From Flavobacterium psychraerolatum (GTDB lineage Bacteria; Bacteroidota; Bacteroidia; Flavobacteriales; Flavobacteriaceae), in contig NZ_JAOQMX010000030.1 in NCBI RefSeq assembly GCF_025960985.1, positions 1-58,602 of the forward strand: DNA of 58,602 nucleotides, written 5' to 3'. Under the pieces are notes generated by a model. The model had not been told where the DNA came from and did no database searches. It saw only the letters and a list, made by a program, of their open reading frames with translations. Made by a program: the position numbers and the translations under genes. Below, piece after piece: positions 17,598-27,070 of this stretch. Every line of letters starts with the position of its first letter. The first letter of the stretch is position 1.

Positions 17598-18692
17598 TTA
17601 CACGTTAAAACGGAAGTGCATTACATCACCATCTTTTACGATATACTCTTTTCCTTCTACTTTGAATTTCCCTGCTTCTTTACATTTAGCTTCAGAACCG
17701 TAGTGAACGAAATCTTCGTAAGCGATTACTTCGGCACGGATGAATCCTTTTTCGAAATCGGTATGGATTACTCCCGCTGCTTGTGGCGCAGTTGATCCAA
17801 TGTTGATTGTCCAAGCACGAACTTCTTTTACACCTGCTGTAAAATACGTTTGTTGTTTCAATAATTTGTAAGCAGCACGAATTAAAACAGATGCTCCAGG
17901 CTCTGTTAACCCCATGTCTTCAAGAAAAACTTGACGCTCTTCAAAACTTTCCAATTCTGTGATATCTGCTTCGGCACCTACTGAAAGGATGATTACTTCG
18001 GCATCTTCGTCTTTTACTAATTCTTTAACTAGGTCAACGTATTTGTTTCCGTTTACTGCTGAGTTTTCGTCAACATTACATACATACAAAACTGGTTTAG
18101 CTGTAATTAATTGAAACGATTCCATTAAAACCTCTTCGTCATTGCTTTGTGGTGTAATAGTACGAGCTGATTTCGCTTGTAATAATGCTTCACGTACACG
18201 ATCCAATAATGCTTTTTCGGTAATTGCTTCTTTGTTTCCTGTTTTTGCAGCACGGTTTACTTTTTCTAAACGCTTGTCTACCGTTTCCAAATCTTTCAAT
18301 TGTAACTCGATATCAATCGTTTCTTTGTCACGAATTGGGTTTACATTTCCGTCTACGTGAACGATGTTATCATTGTCAAAACAACGCAAAACGTGAATAA
18401 TAGCGTTACATTCTCTAATGTTTCCAAGAAATTGATTTCCTAATCCTTCTCCTTTACTTGCACCTTTTACCAAACCTGCAATATCTACGATATCTACCGT
18501 TGCCATTTGCACACGCTCTGGTTTAACCAATTCTTCCAATTTATTGATACGTGGATCTGGTACATTTACTACACCAATATTAGGCTCAATAGTACAGAAA
18601 GGAAAGTTGGCACTTTGCGCTTTTGCATTTGATAAACAATTAAAAAGGGTTGATTTTCCAACATTAGGTAATCCTACAATTCCTGCTTTCAT
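17598..18692 (-). CDS. ychF: Redox-regulated ATPase YchF (Obg-like ATPase)
   Basis: A 364-residue P-loop protein of the OBG/YchF group. G1 is [12 protein letters not shown] at the N-terminus, G3 is [17 protein letters not shown], and the usual NKxD is replaced by NVDE, which explains the ATP preference of YchF over GTP. A coiled-coil insert and a C-terminal TGS domain (ending MHFRFNV) complete the family length. YchF associates with ribosomes and is linked to oxidative stress and leaderless translation control. It is transcribed alone, with its own terminator, and divergently from the TonB-dependent receptor. No unusual residues are seen. Confidence 0.96.
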   Translation of the reverse strand: MKAGIVGLPNVGKSTLFNCLSNAKAQSANFPFCTIEPNIGVVNVPDPRINKLEELVKPERVQMATVDIVDIAGLVKGASKGEGLGNQFLGNIRECNAIIHVLRCFDNDNIVHVDGNVNPIRDKETIDIELQLKDLETVDKRLEKVNRAAKTGNKEAITEKALLDRVREALLQAKSARTITPQSNDEEVLMESFQLITAKPVLYVCNVDENSAVNGNKYVDLVKELVKDEDAEVIILSVGAEADITELESFEERQVFLEDMGLTEPGASVLIRAAYKLLKQQTYFTAGVKEVRAWTINIGSTAPQAAGVIHTDFEKGFIRAEVIAYEDFVHYGSEAKCKEAGKFKVEGKEYIVKDGDVMHFRFNV

Positions 18693-18966
18693 GGTATATA
18701 TATTTTAGAGTTCATACCTTAATTATAGATATGCTTTGAAAAACTTCATTTTAAAAGTTTGCAAATATACCATTTAAAAAATGCTTTACCCATTTTAATT
18801 TGGAGTTTAAAATAATTTTCACCCCTTTTTTGCATATTTAATAATATTTAGACTTTTAATACATAATTTAACATTTAAACATTAAAAACTGTATTTTTAA
18901 CAATTATTCACATAATAAAACGTTAAAACTATAGTATCTTGCACTTTAAATTCTAAAAATAAAAAT

Positions 18967-21681
18967 ATGAAAAAAATTTACCTGATAATTTTACTCTTTA
19001 ACATCAGCTTTCTTTTTGCTCAAAAAAGCATCACTGGAGTAGTTAAAGATTCAAACGGAAGTAGCCTACCTGGTGTTAATATTATTGAAAAAGGAACTAA
19101 CAAAGGGGTCTCTACCGATTTTGATGGTAGATATAAAATAAATGTAAAAGAGGGAGCAACACTAGTTTATAGCTACATTGGTTACACAACAGTAGAAAAA
19201 CCAGCTACAGGAACGATCCTAAACATTACACTAAAATCTGAAGGTGGAGAACTCTTGAACGACATTTTAATTGTTGGGTCTAGAAATTCAAAAAGAACCG
19301 TTGTAAATTCTGCTGTTCCAATTGATATTATTAATGTAAAAGACATTACTACTCAAAGTGGTAAAATGGAAATTAACGAATTATTACAATATGTTGCTCC
19401 ATCGTTTAACGCCAACAAACAATCTGGTTCTGATGGATCGGATCATGTTGACCCTGCATCGTTAAGAGGACTAGGACCTGACCAGACCTTAGTTTTAATT
19501 AACGGTAAGAGGAGACACCAATCGTCACTGATCAACCTTTTTGGTACTCGTGGACGTGGAAATACAGGAACAGATTTGAATGCAATTCCTGCAAGTTCAA
19601 TTAAAAGAATCGAAATTCTGAGAGATGGTGCTGCTGCTCAATATGGGTCTGACGCTATCGCTGGTGTTGTCAATATCGTACTTAATGATAATGTTGATGA
19701 ATTTACAGGATCGGTTACTTATGGAGTTTACAACACAAACGCCAAAGGAGACTTTCCTGAAGGAACTGCTAATACAAAAAACTACAGATTAGACCTTAAT
19801 GGAAACGGAAACTCTGTTGGTAAAAATCAATCGTTTGATGGTGGATCTGTAAAAGTTGGTGCTAACTACGGAGTTGCTATTGGCGACAAAGGAGGTTTTG
19901 CCAATTTCACTACAGAATATATTAACAAAAACAAAACACTTAGACCTGGTTTTGACTTTAGAAAAGGATTTGGAGAAGCTGCAATTCAAAGTTTCAATAT
20001 GTTTGCCAACATGATGGTTCCAGTATCTGACAAAACAGAATTCTACGCTTTTGGTGGTCGAAATTTTAGAGATACAGACGCGTATGCTTTTACACGTAAT
20101 GATGGAGCTAGAGTAGTAGAAACAATTTACCCAGGAGGATACAGCCCAAGAATTACTTCAAACATTTTGGACAATTCACTTGCGGTTGGTTTTAGAACTA
20201 CTACAACGGGTGGATGGAAACTAGACTTTAGTAATACCAACGGGAAAAATCTTTTTCATTACTACGTAAAAGGAACTTTAAATGCTTCGTTAGAAAATGC
20301 TTCGCCTACTGACTTTGATGCTGGTGGACATAGCTTGACACAAAACACAACAAATCTTGACATCTCTAAAAACTATGATATTCTAGAAGGTTTCAACGTT
20401 GCCTTTGGAAGTGAGTACAGAACAGAGAAATTCACCATTTTTGCTGGAGAAGAAGGATCATATTCTACATATGACACCAACGGAAGAGTAATTACAGATC
20501 CTACTACGCAATCTGCCCCAATAATTCCTAATCCAGATTACGATTCAACAAAACCAATATCCTCAGACAACCCTGTAACATTAAGTAGACCGGGAGGTTC
20601 TCAAGGTTTTCCTGGTTATAGCCCTGCAAATGCAGTTGATAAAACCAGATCCAACGTTTCTTTGTACTCTGATTTAGAATTAGACGTGACCAAAGCATTT
20701 TTAGTAAGTGGAGCCGTTCGTTTTGAGCATTACAGTGATTTTGGTAGTACATTGAATGGAAAACTAGCAGCTAGATTGAAAGTAAACAACCATATTAATG
20801 TAAGAGGATCTGTAAGCACTGGATTTAGAGCACCATCTTTGGCTCAGGTATATTACAATTTACGTTTCACCAACTTTAATGCGGGAGGTGCATCTGAAGT
20901 TTTATTATCTCCAAACAGTAGTCCCGTGACCAAAGCATTTGGTATAAACAAATTAAATGAAGAGCGCGCATTAAATACTTCATTGGGATTCACTGCTAAT
21001 TTTGGTGACTTTACCGCTACAGTTGATGGATATTATATCAAAGTAAAAGACCGTATCGTCTTGACTGGTTATTTTGACGCAAAAGTATTCAATCTAGGAG
21101 TTGACAAAGCACAATTTTTTGTAAACGGTGCAGATACTCAAACAAAAGGATTGGATTTAGTTTTTGCTTGGAAAAAGAAAATTGGAGCTCAGACTTTTGG
21201 CGCTACCTTGGTAGGAAACATCAATGACATGAAAATAACAAAAGTAAAAAACGGAAGTCTTGATGAGCAAATTTTCTTTGGAGAAAGAGAAAAAGCTTTC
21301 CTTTTGGCATCTGCTCCAGCAAGTAAATTTGGGCTAAACCTTAGCTACCAAAAAAATAAGCTAAATGCTGGATTGGCTTTCACTCGTTTTAGCGAAATAA
21401 AACTACTAGATTACCAAGCTATCGAACCAACTATCAATTATGCAAGTTTCGATGAAAAAATCAAATTGGCTGCTGATATCTATACTGCCAAAATAACTAC
21501 TGATTTAACAGTGGGTTACAAATTGACAAAAGCAACAAAATTGAGCATTGGAGCAAACAACTTATTCAATATTTACCCTGACCAACAAGACGACTGGGTT
21601 GAAGGTGGTGGTTATTGGGATGCCGTTCAAATGGGATTTGGAGGAGCTTACTACTATGCTAGACTTGGTCTTAATTTCTAA
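18967..21681 (+). CDS. TonB-dependent outer-membrane receptor with carboxypeptidase-like N-terminal domain
   Basis: A 904-residue outer-membrane transporter. A signal peptide ends at FLFAQ (19). Residues about 20-95 form the carboxypeptidase-D regulatory-like domain (SITGVVKDSNGSSLPGVNI). The plug domain follows (about 105-230: SLRGLGPDQTLVLINGKRR, then RDGAAAQYGSDAIAGV), then a long beta barrel ending in the aromatic YARLGLNF needed for assembly. It brings a ligand across the outer membrane using TonB energy. No SusD lipoprotein follows, so it is not a typical SusCD glycan importer; iron chelates, cobalamin or other small ligands are possible. It is monocistronic, with its own terminator. 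Confidence 0.92.
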   Translation: MKKIYLIILLFNISFLFAQKSITGVVKDSNGSSLPGVNIIEKGTNKGVSTDFDGRYKINVKEGATLVYSYIGYTTVEKPATGTILNITLKSEGGELLNDILIVGSRNSKRTVVNSAVPIDIINVKDITTQSGKMEINELLQYVAPSFNANKQSGSDGSDHVDPASLRGLGPDQTLVLINGKRRHQSSLINLFGTRGRGNTGTDLNAIPASSIKRIEILRDGAAAQYGSDAIAGVVNIVLNDNVDEFTGSVTYGVYNTNAKGDFPEGTANTKNYRLDLNGNGNSVGKNQSFDGGSVKVGANYGVAIGDKGGFANFTTEYINKNKTLRPGFDFRKGFGEAAIQSFNMFANMMVPVSDKTEFYAFGGRNFRDTDAYAFTRNDGARVVETIYPGGYSPRITSNILDNSLAVGFRTTTTGGWKLDFSNTNGKNLFHYYVKGTLNASLENASPTDFDAGGHSLTQNTTNLDISKNYDILEGFNVAFGSEYRTEKFTIFAGEEGSYSTYDTNGRVITDPTTQSAPIIPNPDYDSTKPISSDNPVTLSRPGGSQGFPGYSPANAVDKTRSNVSLYSDLELDVTKAFLVSGAVRFEHYSDFGSTLNGKLAARLKVNNHINVRGSVSTGFRAPSLAQVYYNLRFTNFNAGGASEVLLSPNSSPVTKAFGINKLNEERALNTSLGFTANFGDFTATVDGYYIKVKDRIVLTGYFDAKVFNLGVDKAQFFVNGADTQTKGLDLVFAWKKKIGAQTFGATLVGNINDMKITKVKNGSLDEQIFFGEREKAFLLASAPASKFGLNLSYQKNKLNAGLAFTRFSEIKLLDYQAIEPTINYASFDEKIKLAADIYTAKITTDLTVGYKLTKATKLSIGANNLFNIYPDQQDDWVEGGGYWDAVQMGFGGAYYYARLGLNF

Positions 21682-21706
21682 AATCAATTCATAAATTAAA
21701 AACAAT

Positions 21707-21769
21707 GTCATCCTGCTGCCTTCAAAAACTTCAAATAGAAGATTTAAAAAGCATCAGGATGACCTTTTT
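21707..21769 (+). terminator. Probable terminator of the TonB-dependent receptor gene
   Basis: A 13-base stem with one mismatch (GTCATCCTGCTGC at 21707-21719 with GCATCAGGATGAC at 21751-21763) encloses a 31-base loop and is followed by six T. The loop is longer than usual for a terminator. Confidence 0.6.
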
Positions 21770-21911
21770 TATTTTACCGTTCTACCCGCAAAACAACTTA
21801 GAGTCAGCTGAATTATTCCATTTAATTCGAAAAAAGTAAGTATTACAATCGGATAACCATAGTAGAATCAAAAAAATTATACTTCTTGCTCAATCAAAAA
21901 AAAGCATAAAA

Positions 21912-21937
21912 AAATCCTGAATTCACATTCAGGATTT
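21912..21937. terminator. Bidirectional terminator serving the ferredoxin gene
   Basis: Perfect arms AAATCCTGAA and TTCAGGATTT around a six-base loop, with A and T runs on the two sides. Read on the minus strand it ends the ferredoxin transcript 23 bases after the stop. It can also block read-through from the receptor gene. Confidence 0.88.
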
Positions 21938-21959
21938 TTTTTTATTGTTAAAAATTCAA

Positions 21960-22310
21960 CTATTCGTTATGCAAAAATGCTTTTCTGCTTAATAACGTTT
22001 CATCGTCTTCTACATGATTGTCATCTGGAATACAACAGTCAACAGGACATACAGCAGCACATTGAGGCTCATCATGAAACCCTTTACACTCTGTACATTT
22101 TCCTGGTACAATATAATACACTTCATCTGAAACTGGAGTTTGAGCATCATCTGCATCAACCTCTGTCCCATCAGCAAGGATTACTTTTCCAGTTAATTTG
22201 GTACCATCTTTATATCTCCAATCGTCAGCACCTTCATAGATTGCTGTATTTGGACATTCTGGTTCACATGCACCACAGTTGATACATTCGTCTGTTATGA
22301 TAATTGCCAT
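21960..22310 (-). CDS. 4Fe-4S dicluster ferredoxin
   Basis: A 116-residue small ferredoxin. Cluster one is bound by [13 protein letters not shown] near the N-terminus. Cluster two uses CTECKG, then [11 protein letters not shown], with an insertion between the first and later cysteines as in the YfhL/Chromatium-type 2[4Fe-4S] group. It carries electrons in the cytoplasm; the partner enzyme is not visible. It is divergent from an acyl-CoA reductase gene; the two promoters face each other in 135 bases. An exact -7 element, TAACTTTG on the minus strand (22334-22341), lies 24 bases before the start. Confidence 0.92.
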   Translation of the reverse strand: MAIIITDECINCGACEPECPNTAIYEGADDWRYKDGTKLTGKVILADGTEVDADDAQTPVSDEVYYIVPGKCTECKGFHDEPQCAAVCPVDCCIPDDNHVEDDETLLSRKAFLHNE

Positions 22311-22333
22311 TTTGTTCTTTAATTTATGATTTT

Positions 22334-22341
22334 CAAAGTTA
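22334..22341 (-). promoter_or_regulatory. -7 promoter element of the ferredoxin gene
   Basis: TAACTTTG on the minus strand fits the Bacteroidota TAnnTTTG consensus exactly and is 24 bases upstream of the ATG. A well-spaced -33 TTG was not found. Confidence 0.55.
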
Positions 22342-22376
22342 AATGTTTCCTGCCAAAAACATTTGACACAAGACTT

Positions 22377-22407
22377 TTGACTTTCGACTTATTAAATCTT
22401 ACTTTTG
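22377..22407 (+). promoter_or_regulatory. Promoter of the acyl-CoA reductase gene
   Basis: TTG at 22377-22379, a 20-base spacer, then TACTTTTG at 22400-22407. This fits the Bacteroidota -33/-7 pattern in sequence and spacing, and the ATG is 38 bases further on. Confidence 0.7.
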
Positions 22408-22445
22408 TGCAAAATTACAATCAAAACATTTCATAAACAAACATT

Positions 22446-23504
22446 ATGACATTAGAAAACAAAAAAAATGCTTTTATTGAATTAGGGAAATTCTTGTCTC
22501 AGTTTTCCGAAGCCGAAAACACTCCAAAAGAAGGTGTTTTGGGCAATGCCGTTTTTTTTGATTCTTTTGCAGATTTGATTCTGCTAACGCAATCTCACAA
22601 CGGTTGGTACACTCCCGAGCATGTTCATTTTGCCTTGCGATCTTGGGCAGAGGCATTAACCAAAGAAAACCTTGACACTTGGTTAGACACCTATGACTTC
22701 AGCACTATTAACTCAAAGAGAGTTGCTTTAATTTTGGCTGGAAACATTCCATTGGTTGGATTCCATGATTTTTTATCGGTTATCATTTCTGGACATGAAG
22801 CGGTAATTAAATTATCATCAAATGACCAACATTTATTGCCATTTTTATCTAAATACTTAATTCATGTACAACCAGATTTAGCTTCAAAAATAACATTCAC
22901 CGAAGGTAGATTAACAAATTTTGACACTGTAATTGCCACCGGAAGCAACAACACAGCTCGTTATTTTGAATATTATTTTAAAGATAAACCATCTATTATT
23001 CGAAAAAGCCGCAACTCAATAGCCGTTTTGGATGGAAATGAAAGCAAAGAACAATTAGTCGCTTTAGGAGAAGATATATTTAGGTATTTTGGACTAGGTT
23101 GCCGTAATGTATCAAAGCTTTTTGTACCCAAAGGTTATGTATTTGATCCCTTTTTTGAAGCCATGTTCGAATACCAAGATGTAATTCATTACGAAAAATA
23201 TGCTAACAATTACGATTACAACAAAGCCGTATTCTTGATGAGTAATTTCAAATTGCTAGACAATGGATTTTTGACTATCAAAGAAGATGTAAGTCATGCC
23301 TCTCCTATTTCGAGTCTTTTTTATGAGTTTTATGAAGATTTGGCTGATTTACAGAAAAAGCTAGAAATAGAAGAAGAAAACATACAATGTATAGTGAGCA
23401 ATAATCTTATAGCAAACAGCATTGACTTTGGACAGACACAACATCCTAAATTATGGGATTACGCAGATAATATCGATACTATATCGTTTTTGTTAATAAC
23501 ATAA
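22446..23504 (+). CDS. Acyl-CoA reductase (LuxC-like)
   Basis: A 352-residue protein of the LuxC/acyl-CoA reductase family (PF05893), a branch of the aldehyde dehydrogenase superfamily. Visible family segments include NSKRVALILAGNIPLVGFHDFLS, read in two parts around the nucleotide-binding turn, and the catalytic-cysteine region RYFGLGCRNVSKL (Cys about 219). Members reduce fatty acyl-CoA or acyl esters to aldehydes with NADPH. The divergent ferredoxin may or may not be a partner. It is followed 93 bases later by serC, and this neighbourhood recurs in flavobacteria as far as I recall. The physiological acyl substrate is unknown. Confidence 0.8.
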   Translation: MTLENKKNAFIELGKFLSQFSEAENTPKEGVLGNAVFFDSFADLILLTQSHNGWYTPEHVHFALRSWAEALTKENLDTWLDTYDFSTINSKRVALILAGNIPLVGFHDFLSVIISGHEAVIKLSSNDQHLLPFLSKYLIHVQPDLASKITFTEGRLTNFDTVIATGSNNTARYFEYYFKDKPSIIRKSRNSIAVLDGNESKEQLVALGEDIFRYFGLGCRNVSKLFVPKGYVFDPFFEAMFEYQDVIHYEKYANNYDYNKAVFLMSNFKLLDNGFLTIKEDVSHASPISSLFYEFYEDLADLQKKLEIEEENIQCIVSNNLIANSIDFGQTQHPKLWDYADNIDTISFLLIT

Positions 23505-23597
23505 TCAAAATTTTAATAATTATTATGAATTATTTAATGCTTATTAAAGTACTATTACCGAAATTTGCATTTTAATTTTTTGGACACAAACTACACC

Positions 23598-24668
23598 ATG
23601 AAAAAACACAACTACAGCGCAGGACCATCAATTTTACCACAAGAAGTTTTTGAAAAATCAGCTCAAGCTATATTAGATTTCAATAATTCAGGATTGTCGA
23701 TTTTAGAAATTTCGCACCGAAGTAAAGATTTCGTAGCTGTAATGGACGAAGCACGTACCCTAGCATTAGAATTGTTAAACCTTACAGGTAAAGGCTACCA
23801 AGCTCTTTTTCTTGCTGGTGGTGCAAGTACGGAATTCTTGAGAACTCCATACAACTTGATGAAAGAAAACGGAAAAGCGGCTTACTTAGATTCAGGAACT
23901 TGGGCAACTGCAGCTATAAAAGAAGCAAAATTCTTTGGAGAAACAGTTATCGTAGCTTCGTCAAAAGATGACAATTACAATAATGTACCTAAAGGATATG
24001 AAATTCCTGCTGATGCAGATTATTTTCACTGTACATCAAACAATACCATTTTTGGTACTCAAATGAAATCATTTCCAAAAACCAATGTACCGGTTGTTTG
24101 CGATATGAGTTCGGATATATTCTCAAGAGTAATTGATTTTACACAATTTGATATCATTTATGCTGGTGCTCAAAAGAATATGGGACCTGCTGGAGCTACT
24201 TTGGTAGTTATCAAAGAAGAAATTCTTGGTAAAAACGGAAGAGACATTCCAAGCATCTTAGATTATTCAAAACATATTAAAGCAGAGAGTATGTTTAACA
24301 CACCTCCTGTTTTCCCTGTTTATGTTTCATTATTGACATTGAGATGGATTAAAGAAAAAGGTGGAGTTGCAGCTGTTGAGAAATTAAACAATGCAAAAGC
24401 AGCTTTACTATACGGAGAAATCGACAGAAACCCATTGTTCAAAGGAGCAGCAGTTACTGAAGATCGTTCTAATATGAATGCTACTTTCTTGTTGAACAAC
24501 CCAGAGCATACAGAAACATTTGATAAAATGTGGAAAGAAGCTGGTATTTCTGGAATTCCAGGACACCGTTCAGTAGGTGGTTATAGAGCTTCTATCTACA
24601 ACGCTATGCCAATTGAAAGCGTTCAGGTTTTGGTTGATGTGATGCAAGCTTTGGAGAAAAACGTTTAA
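23598..24668 (+). CDS. serC: Phosphoserine aminotransferase
   Basis: A 356-residue class V aminotransferase making 3-phosphoserine from 3-phosphohydroxypyruvate and glutamate. The start chosen is the ATG at 23598, giving MKKHNYSAGPSILP, the classic SerC N-terminus; an upstream in-frame ATG at 23565 would add 11 non-family residues. The PLP lysine is in GAQKNMGPAG. The phosphate-binding ASTEFLRTPYN and C-terminal GIPGHRSVGGYRAS (HR-x3-GYRAS) are present. serA lies 194 bases downstream on the same strand with a palindromic repeat between. Together they give two of the three steps of serine synthesis; serB is not in the window. Confidence 0.96.
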   Translation: MKKHNYSAGPSILPQEVFEKSAQAILDFNNSGLSILEISHRSKDFVAVMDEARTLALELLNLTGKGYQALFLAGGASTEFLRTPYNLMKENGKAAYLDSGTWATAAIKEAKFFGETVIVASSKDDNYNNVPKGYEIPADADYFHCTSNNTIFGTQMKSFPKTNVPVVCDMSSDIFSRVIDFTQFDIIYAGAQKNMGPAGATLVVIKEEILGKNGRDIPSILDYSKHIKAESMFNTPPVFPVYVSLLTLRWIKEKGGVAAVEKLNNAKAALLYGEIDRNPLFKGAAVTEDRSNMNATFLLNNPEHTETFDKMWKEAGISGIPGHRSVGGYRASIYNAMPIESVQVLVDVMQALEKNV

Positions 24669-24717
24669 TAATTCTGTACAAAGAATTACAATCGTTGACG
24701 ACAATTAAAAACGATAA

Positions 24718-24806
24718 AGGAATCTAGCCCCGATAGCAGTGGAAATCCTTTTTATTTTTTCTTTTAAAAATAAAAAGATTGAAACGGATAGCGGGAAATA
24801 GCTCCT
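24718..24806. repeat. Palindromic intergenic repeat element between serC and serA
   Basis: An imperfect long stem-loop. It begins near CTAGCCCCGATAGC and ends with ATAGCGGGAAATAGCTCC, and the middle TTTTTATTTTT and AAAAATAAAAA pair perfectly. Pairing in the arms has regularly spaced mismatches, as in the larger element at 53647-53786, which has the same CCCGAT start and AGCGGGA end. I recall this type of G+C-richer palindrome as dispersed in Flavobacterium genomes. It carries no gene and may act as a REP-like processing or termination site. Confidence 0.6.
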
Positions 24807-24862
24807 AATAAATATAATTAATTTGAGATTACGACTCTTTTGTAACTCGCAATGAAATAAAA

Positions 24863-25813
24863 ATGAAAGTATTAGCAAATGACGGAATTTCACAAAGTGG
24901 AATTGCAGCTTTAGAAAAAGGTGGTTTTGAAGTAATCACTGCAAAAGTAGCGCAAGAACAAGTAGCTAACTATATCAACGAAAATAACGTAAGCGTTATT
25001 TTGGTTCGTAGTGCGACTAAAGTTCGTAAAGATATTATTGATGCTTGTCCTGGAATCAAAATCATCGGTCGTGGTGGTGTTGGTATGGATAACATTGATG
25101 TTGAGTACGCAAAAAGCAAAGGAATCAACGTAATCAATACTCCAGCATCTTCATCTGAATCTGTTGCTGAATTGGTATTTGGTCACTTATTTTCTGGTGT
25201 TCGTTTCTTGCATGATTCTAACAGAAACATGCCATTGGAAGGGGATACTAAATTCAACGATTTGAAAAAAGCGTATGCTGACGGCGTTGAATTAAGAGGA
25301 AAAACTTTGGGTATTGTAGGTATTGGTCGTATTGGTCAAGCTACTGCAAAAATGGCTCTTGGTTTGGGTATGAAAGTTATCGCTGCCGATAGCTTTATTC
25401 CTCAAGTTGACGTAAAAGTGGAATTCTTTGACGGACAATCTATTACTACTACTATTGTTTCTCAATCTTTGGAATCTTTGTTCCAAGAGGCTGACTTCAT
25501 TACATTGCACGTTCCTGCTCAAAACGGTTATATCGTTTCTGAAAAAGAATTTGCGATGATGAAAGATGGCGTTGGAATTGTAAACTGTGCTCGTGGTGGT
25601 GTAATCAACGAAGTTGATTTGGTTGCTGCTTTGGACAGTGGAAAAGTTGCTTTTGCAGGTTTGGACGTTTTTGAAAATGAACCAACTCCAGCGACTCAAT
25701 TATTGATGCATTCAAAAATCTCTTTAACTCCACATATTGGAGCTGCAACTGGAGAGGCACAAGATAGAATTGGAACTGAATTGGCGTCTCAAATCATTGC
25801 TTTGATTGGATAA
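24863..25813 (+). CDS. serA: D-3-phosphoglycerate dehydrogenase (short form)
   Basis: A 316-residue D-2-hydroxyacid dehydrogenase that oxidises 3-phosphoglycerate with NAD+ to start serine synthesis. The Rossmann motif is LGIVGIGRIGQATAK (about residues 150-165). The catalytic Arg lies in NCARGGVINE, with Glu and His further on in ENEPTP and TPHIGAAT. It lacks the C-terminal ACT domain of longer SerA enzymes, so classical serine feedback through ACT is not expected. The call as SerA rather than a general dehydrogenase rests on the serC neighbour and family sequence. A strong terminator follows 25 bases after the stop. Confidence 0.92.
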   Translation: MKVLANDGISQSGIAALEKGGFEVITAKVAQEQVANYINENNVSVILVRSATKVRKDIIDACPGIKIIGRGGVGMDNIDVEYAKSKGINVINTPASSSESVAELVFGHLFSGVRFLHDSNRNMPLEGDTKFNDLKKAYADGVELRGKTLGIVGIGRIGQATAKMALGLGMKVIAADSFIPQVDVKVEFFDGQSITTTIVSQSLESLFQEADFITLHVPAQNGYIVSEKEFAMMKDGVGIVNCARGGVINEVDLVAALDSGKVAFAGLDVFENEPTPATQLLMHSKISLTPHIGAATGEAQDRIGTELASQIIALIG

Positions 25814-25838
25814 TTAGCGTTAATTTATTATTATATTA

Positions 25839-25880
25839 AAGAGGATTAGTTATGAAAATTAGCTAATCCTCTTTTTTTTT
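25839..25880 (+). terminator. Terminator after serA
   Basis: Stem AGAGGATTAG / CTAATCCTCT with a 12-base loop, then at least eight T. The next gene starts 49 bases later. Confidence 0.9.
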
Positions 25881-25929
25881 GCTAGATTTGACTTACGATT
25901 TTTTTTTAATTAAAACACAATATAAAACT

Positions 25930-26484
25930 ATGTTTGAACAATTAACACAATTAGCACAACAATTTGGAGTAGATTCAGTAATTAATAACGCTGCTGTTCC
26001 GAACGAAAAAAACGAAGCCGTTATAGGGGAAGCAAGTAATTCGGTAATTAGCGGATTGCAAAAAATTGTAGCCGATGGTGGTATTGATCAACTAGTAGGA
26101 TTATTTCAAGGCAACAATGCACAAGATGCAAGTAACCCAGTTGTGCAAAAATTGACACAACAACTTTCTGGAAACTTAGGTTCAAAACTTGGTTTGGACA
26201 GTGGAGCTGCTGCTGGAGTTGCTGCAAAATTAATTCCACAAATCTTGGGATCTCTAGTAGGAAAAGCAAAAGACCCGAATGACTCAAGTTTTCAAATTAA
26301 CGATATCATTAGTGCTATTTCTGGTGGTGGTGACAATAGCGGAATTATGGATGCTATTTCAAAATATGGTGGACAATTTGGTTTAGACCAAAATGGAGAT
26401 GGAAAAGTAGACGTAGCAGACGCTATGGACCTAGCTTCTAAAAAAGGATTAGGTGGAATGCTTGGTGGTCTTTTTGGAAAATAA
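25930..26484 (+). CDS. DUF937-like protein with an EF-hand-like loop
   Basis: A 184-residue protein of unknown function. The Gly/Ala-rich middle with repeated QLSGNLGSKLGLDSG-type helices resembles DUF937 (bacterial, unknown role). Near the C-terminus DQNGDGKVDVADA is a calcium-binding EF-hand/dockerin-like loop with D, N, D and D in metal-ligand positions. The tail is glycine rich (GLGGMLGGLFGK). There is no signal peptide. The ATG at 25930 (MFEQLTQLAQQFG) is preferred over an upstream TTG, because that would begin inside the serA terminator run and add an unlikely leader. It is monocistronic with its own terminator. Confidence 0.8.
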   Translation: MFEQLTQLAQQFGVDSVINNAAVPNEKNEAVIGEASNSVISGLQKIVADGGIDQLVGLFQGNNAQDASNPVVQKLTQQLSGNLGSKLGLDSGAAAGVAAKLIPQILGSLVGKAKDPNDSSFQINDIISAISGGGDNSGIMDAISKYGGQFGLDQNGDGKVDVADAMDLASKKGLGGMLGGLFGK

Positions 26485-26505
26485 AATTACAAAATCAATA
26501 TATCA

Positions 26506-26538
26506 AAAGAGTGTCTGAATTCCAGATGCTCTTTTTTT
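26506..26538 (+). terminator. Terminator after the DUF937-like gene
   Basis: Stem AAGAGTGTCTG / CAGATGCTCTT with two G-T pairs, a short AATTC-type loop, then seven T. Confidence 0.85.
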
Positions 26539-26607
26539 GTATATAACAGTCAGATATGATTTGGATTATTTTTTGTAATTTTATGGTAAATCAGCAATTT
26601 ATTTCCA

Positions 26608-27039
26608 ATGAAAAAAGGATTCTTACTTTTCGGTCTTGTTTTGCTTCTGCATATTAGCTGCACCAGCACAAAAACGGTTGTATCTCCCATCCTTTCAAAT
26701 AAACCTATTAATGATACCGTAAAAATAGTTAATGACTCTTTGCAATACGAAGTGATCATTATTGACAACGGGTATAGCACTTGGCTCAACAGTAGAGCCC
26801 TTCCCCGTAATTATCATTCGCAACAATTTTTGGAAATAAAAAATCAATTTTACATTAACGAGTGGAACAACCGTGTTTTACAACCACAGCGTTTCGATCC
26901 CCATTTATATGAAATGAACATTAATTATAACCCCACAATCAATTATGGCTATGAAGTAAATTACCTTATCTACAATTACATGATTTATTTTCAAAATACC
27001 TTTAAACAAAAACTTTATGGTAATGTTCCTCTAAGATAA
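26608..27039 (+). CDS. Small lipoprotein, DUF6146-like
   Basis: A 143-residue protein with a lipoprotein signal: the basic start MKKG, hydrophobic LLLFGLVLLL-type stretch and lipobox HISC, so Cys18 would be the lipidated residue. The mature part is rich in Asn, Tyr and aromatic residues (NSRALPRNYHSQQF, EWNNRVLQPQRFDP). I recognise this pattern as a flavobacterial family of unknown function called DUF6146, with moderate certainty. It is expected in the periplasm attached to a membrane. The next gene, a small membrane protein, follows after 31 bases but has its own -7 element, so the two need not be one operon. Confidence 0.7.
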   Translation: MKKGFLLFGLVLLLHISCTSTKTVVSPILSNKPINDTVKIVNDSLQYEVIIIDNGYSTWLNSRALPRNYHSQQFLEIKNQFYINEWNNRVLQPQRFDPHLYEMNINYNPTINYGYEVNYLIYNYMIYFQNTFKQKLYGNVPLR

Positions 27040-27045
27040 TGTTCT

Positions 27046-27053
27046 TATATTTG
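27046..27053 (+). promoter_or_regulatory. -7 promoter element of the small membrane protein gene
   Basis: TATATTTG matches TAnnTTTG exactly and lies 17 bases before the start codon at 27071. No well-spaced TTG is seen upstream. Confidence 0.5.
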
Positions 27054-27070
27054 TAATCATTATAAATAAA

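Noticed and set aside
21704..21838. 44-codon frame starting MSSCCLQKL, considered as a cysteine leader peptide or small gene
   Set aside because: It overlaps the probable terminator of the receptor gene and no downstream same-strand cysteine gene exists (the next gene is on the other strand).
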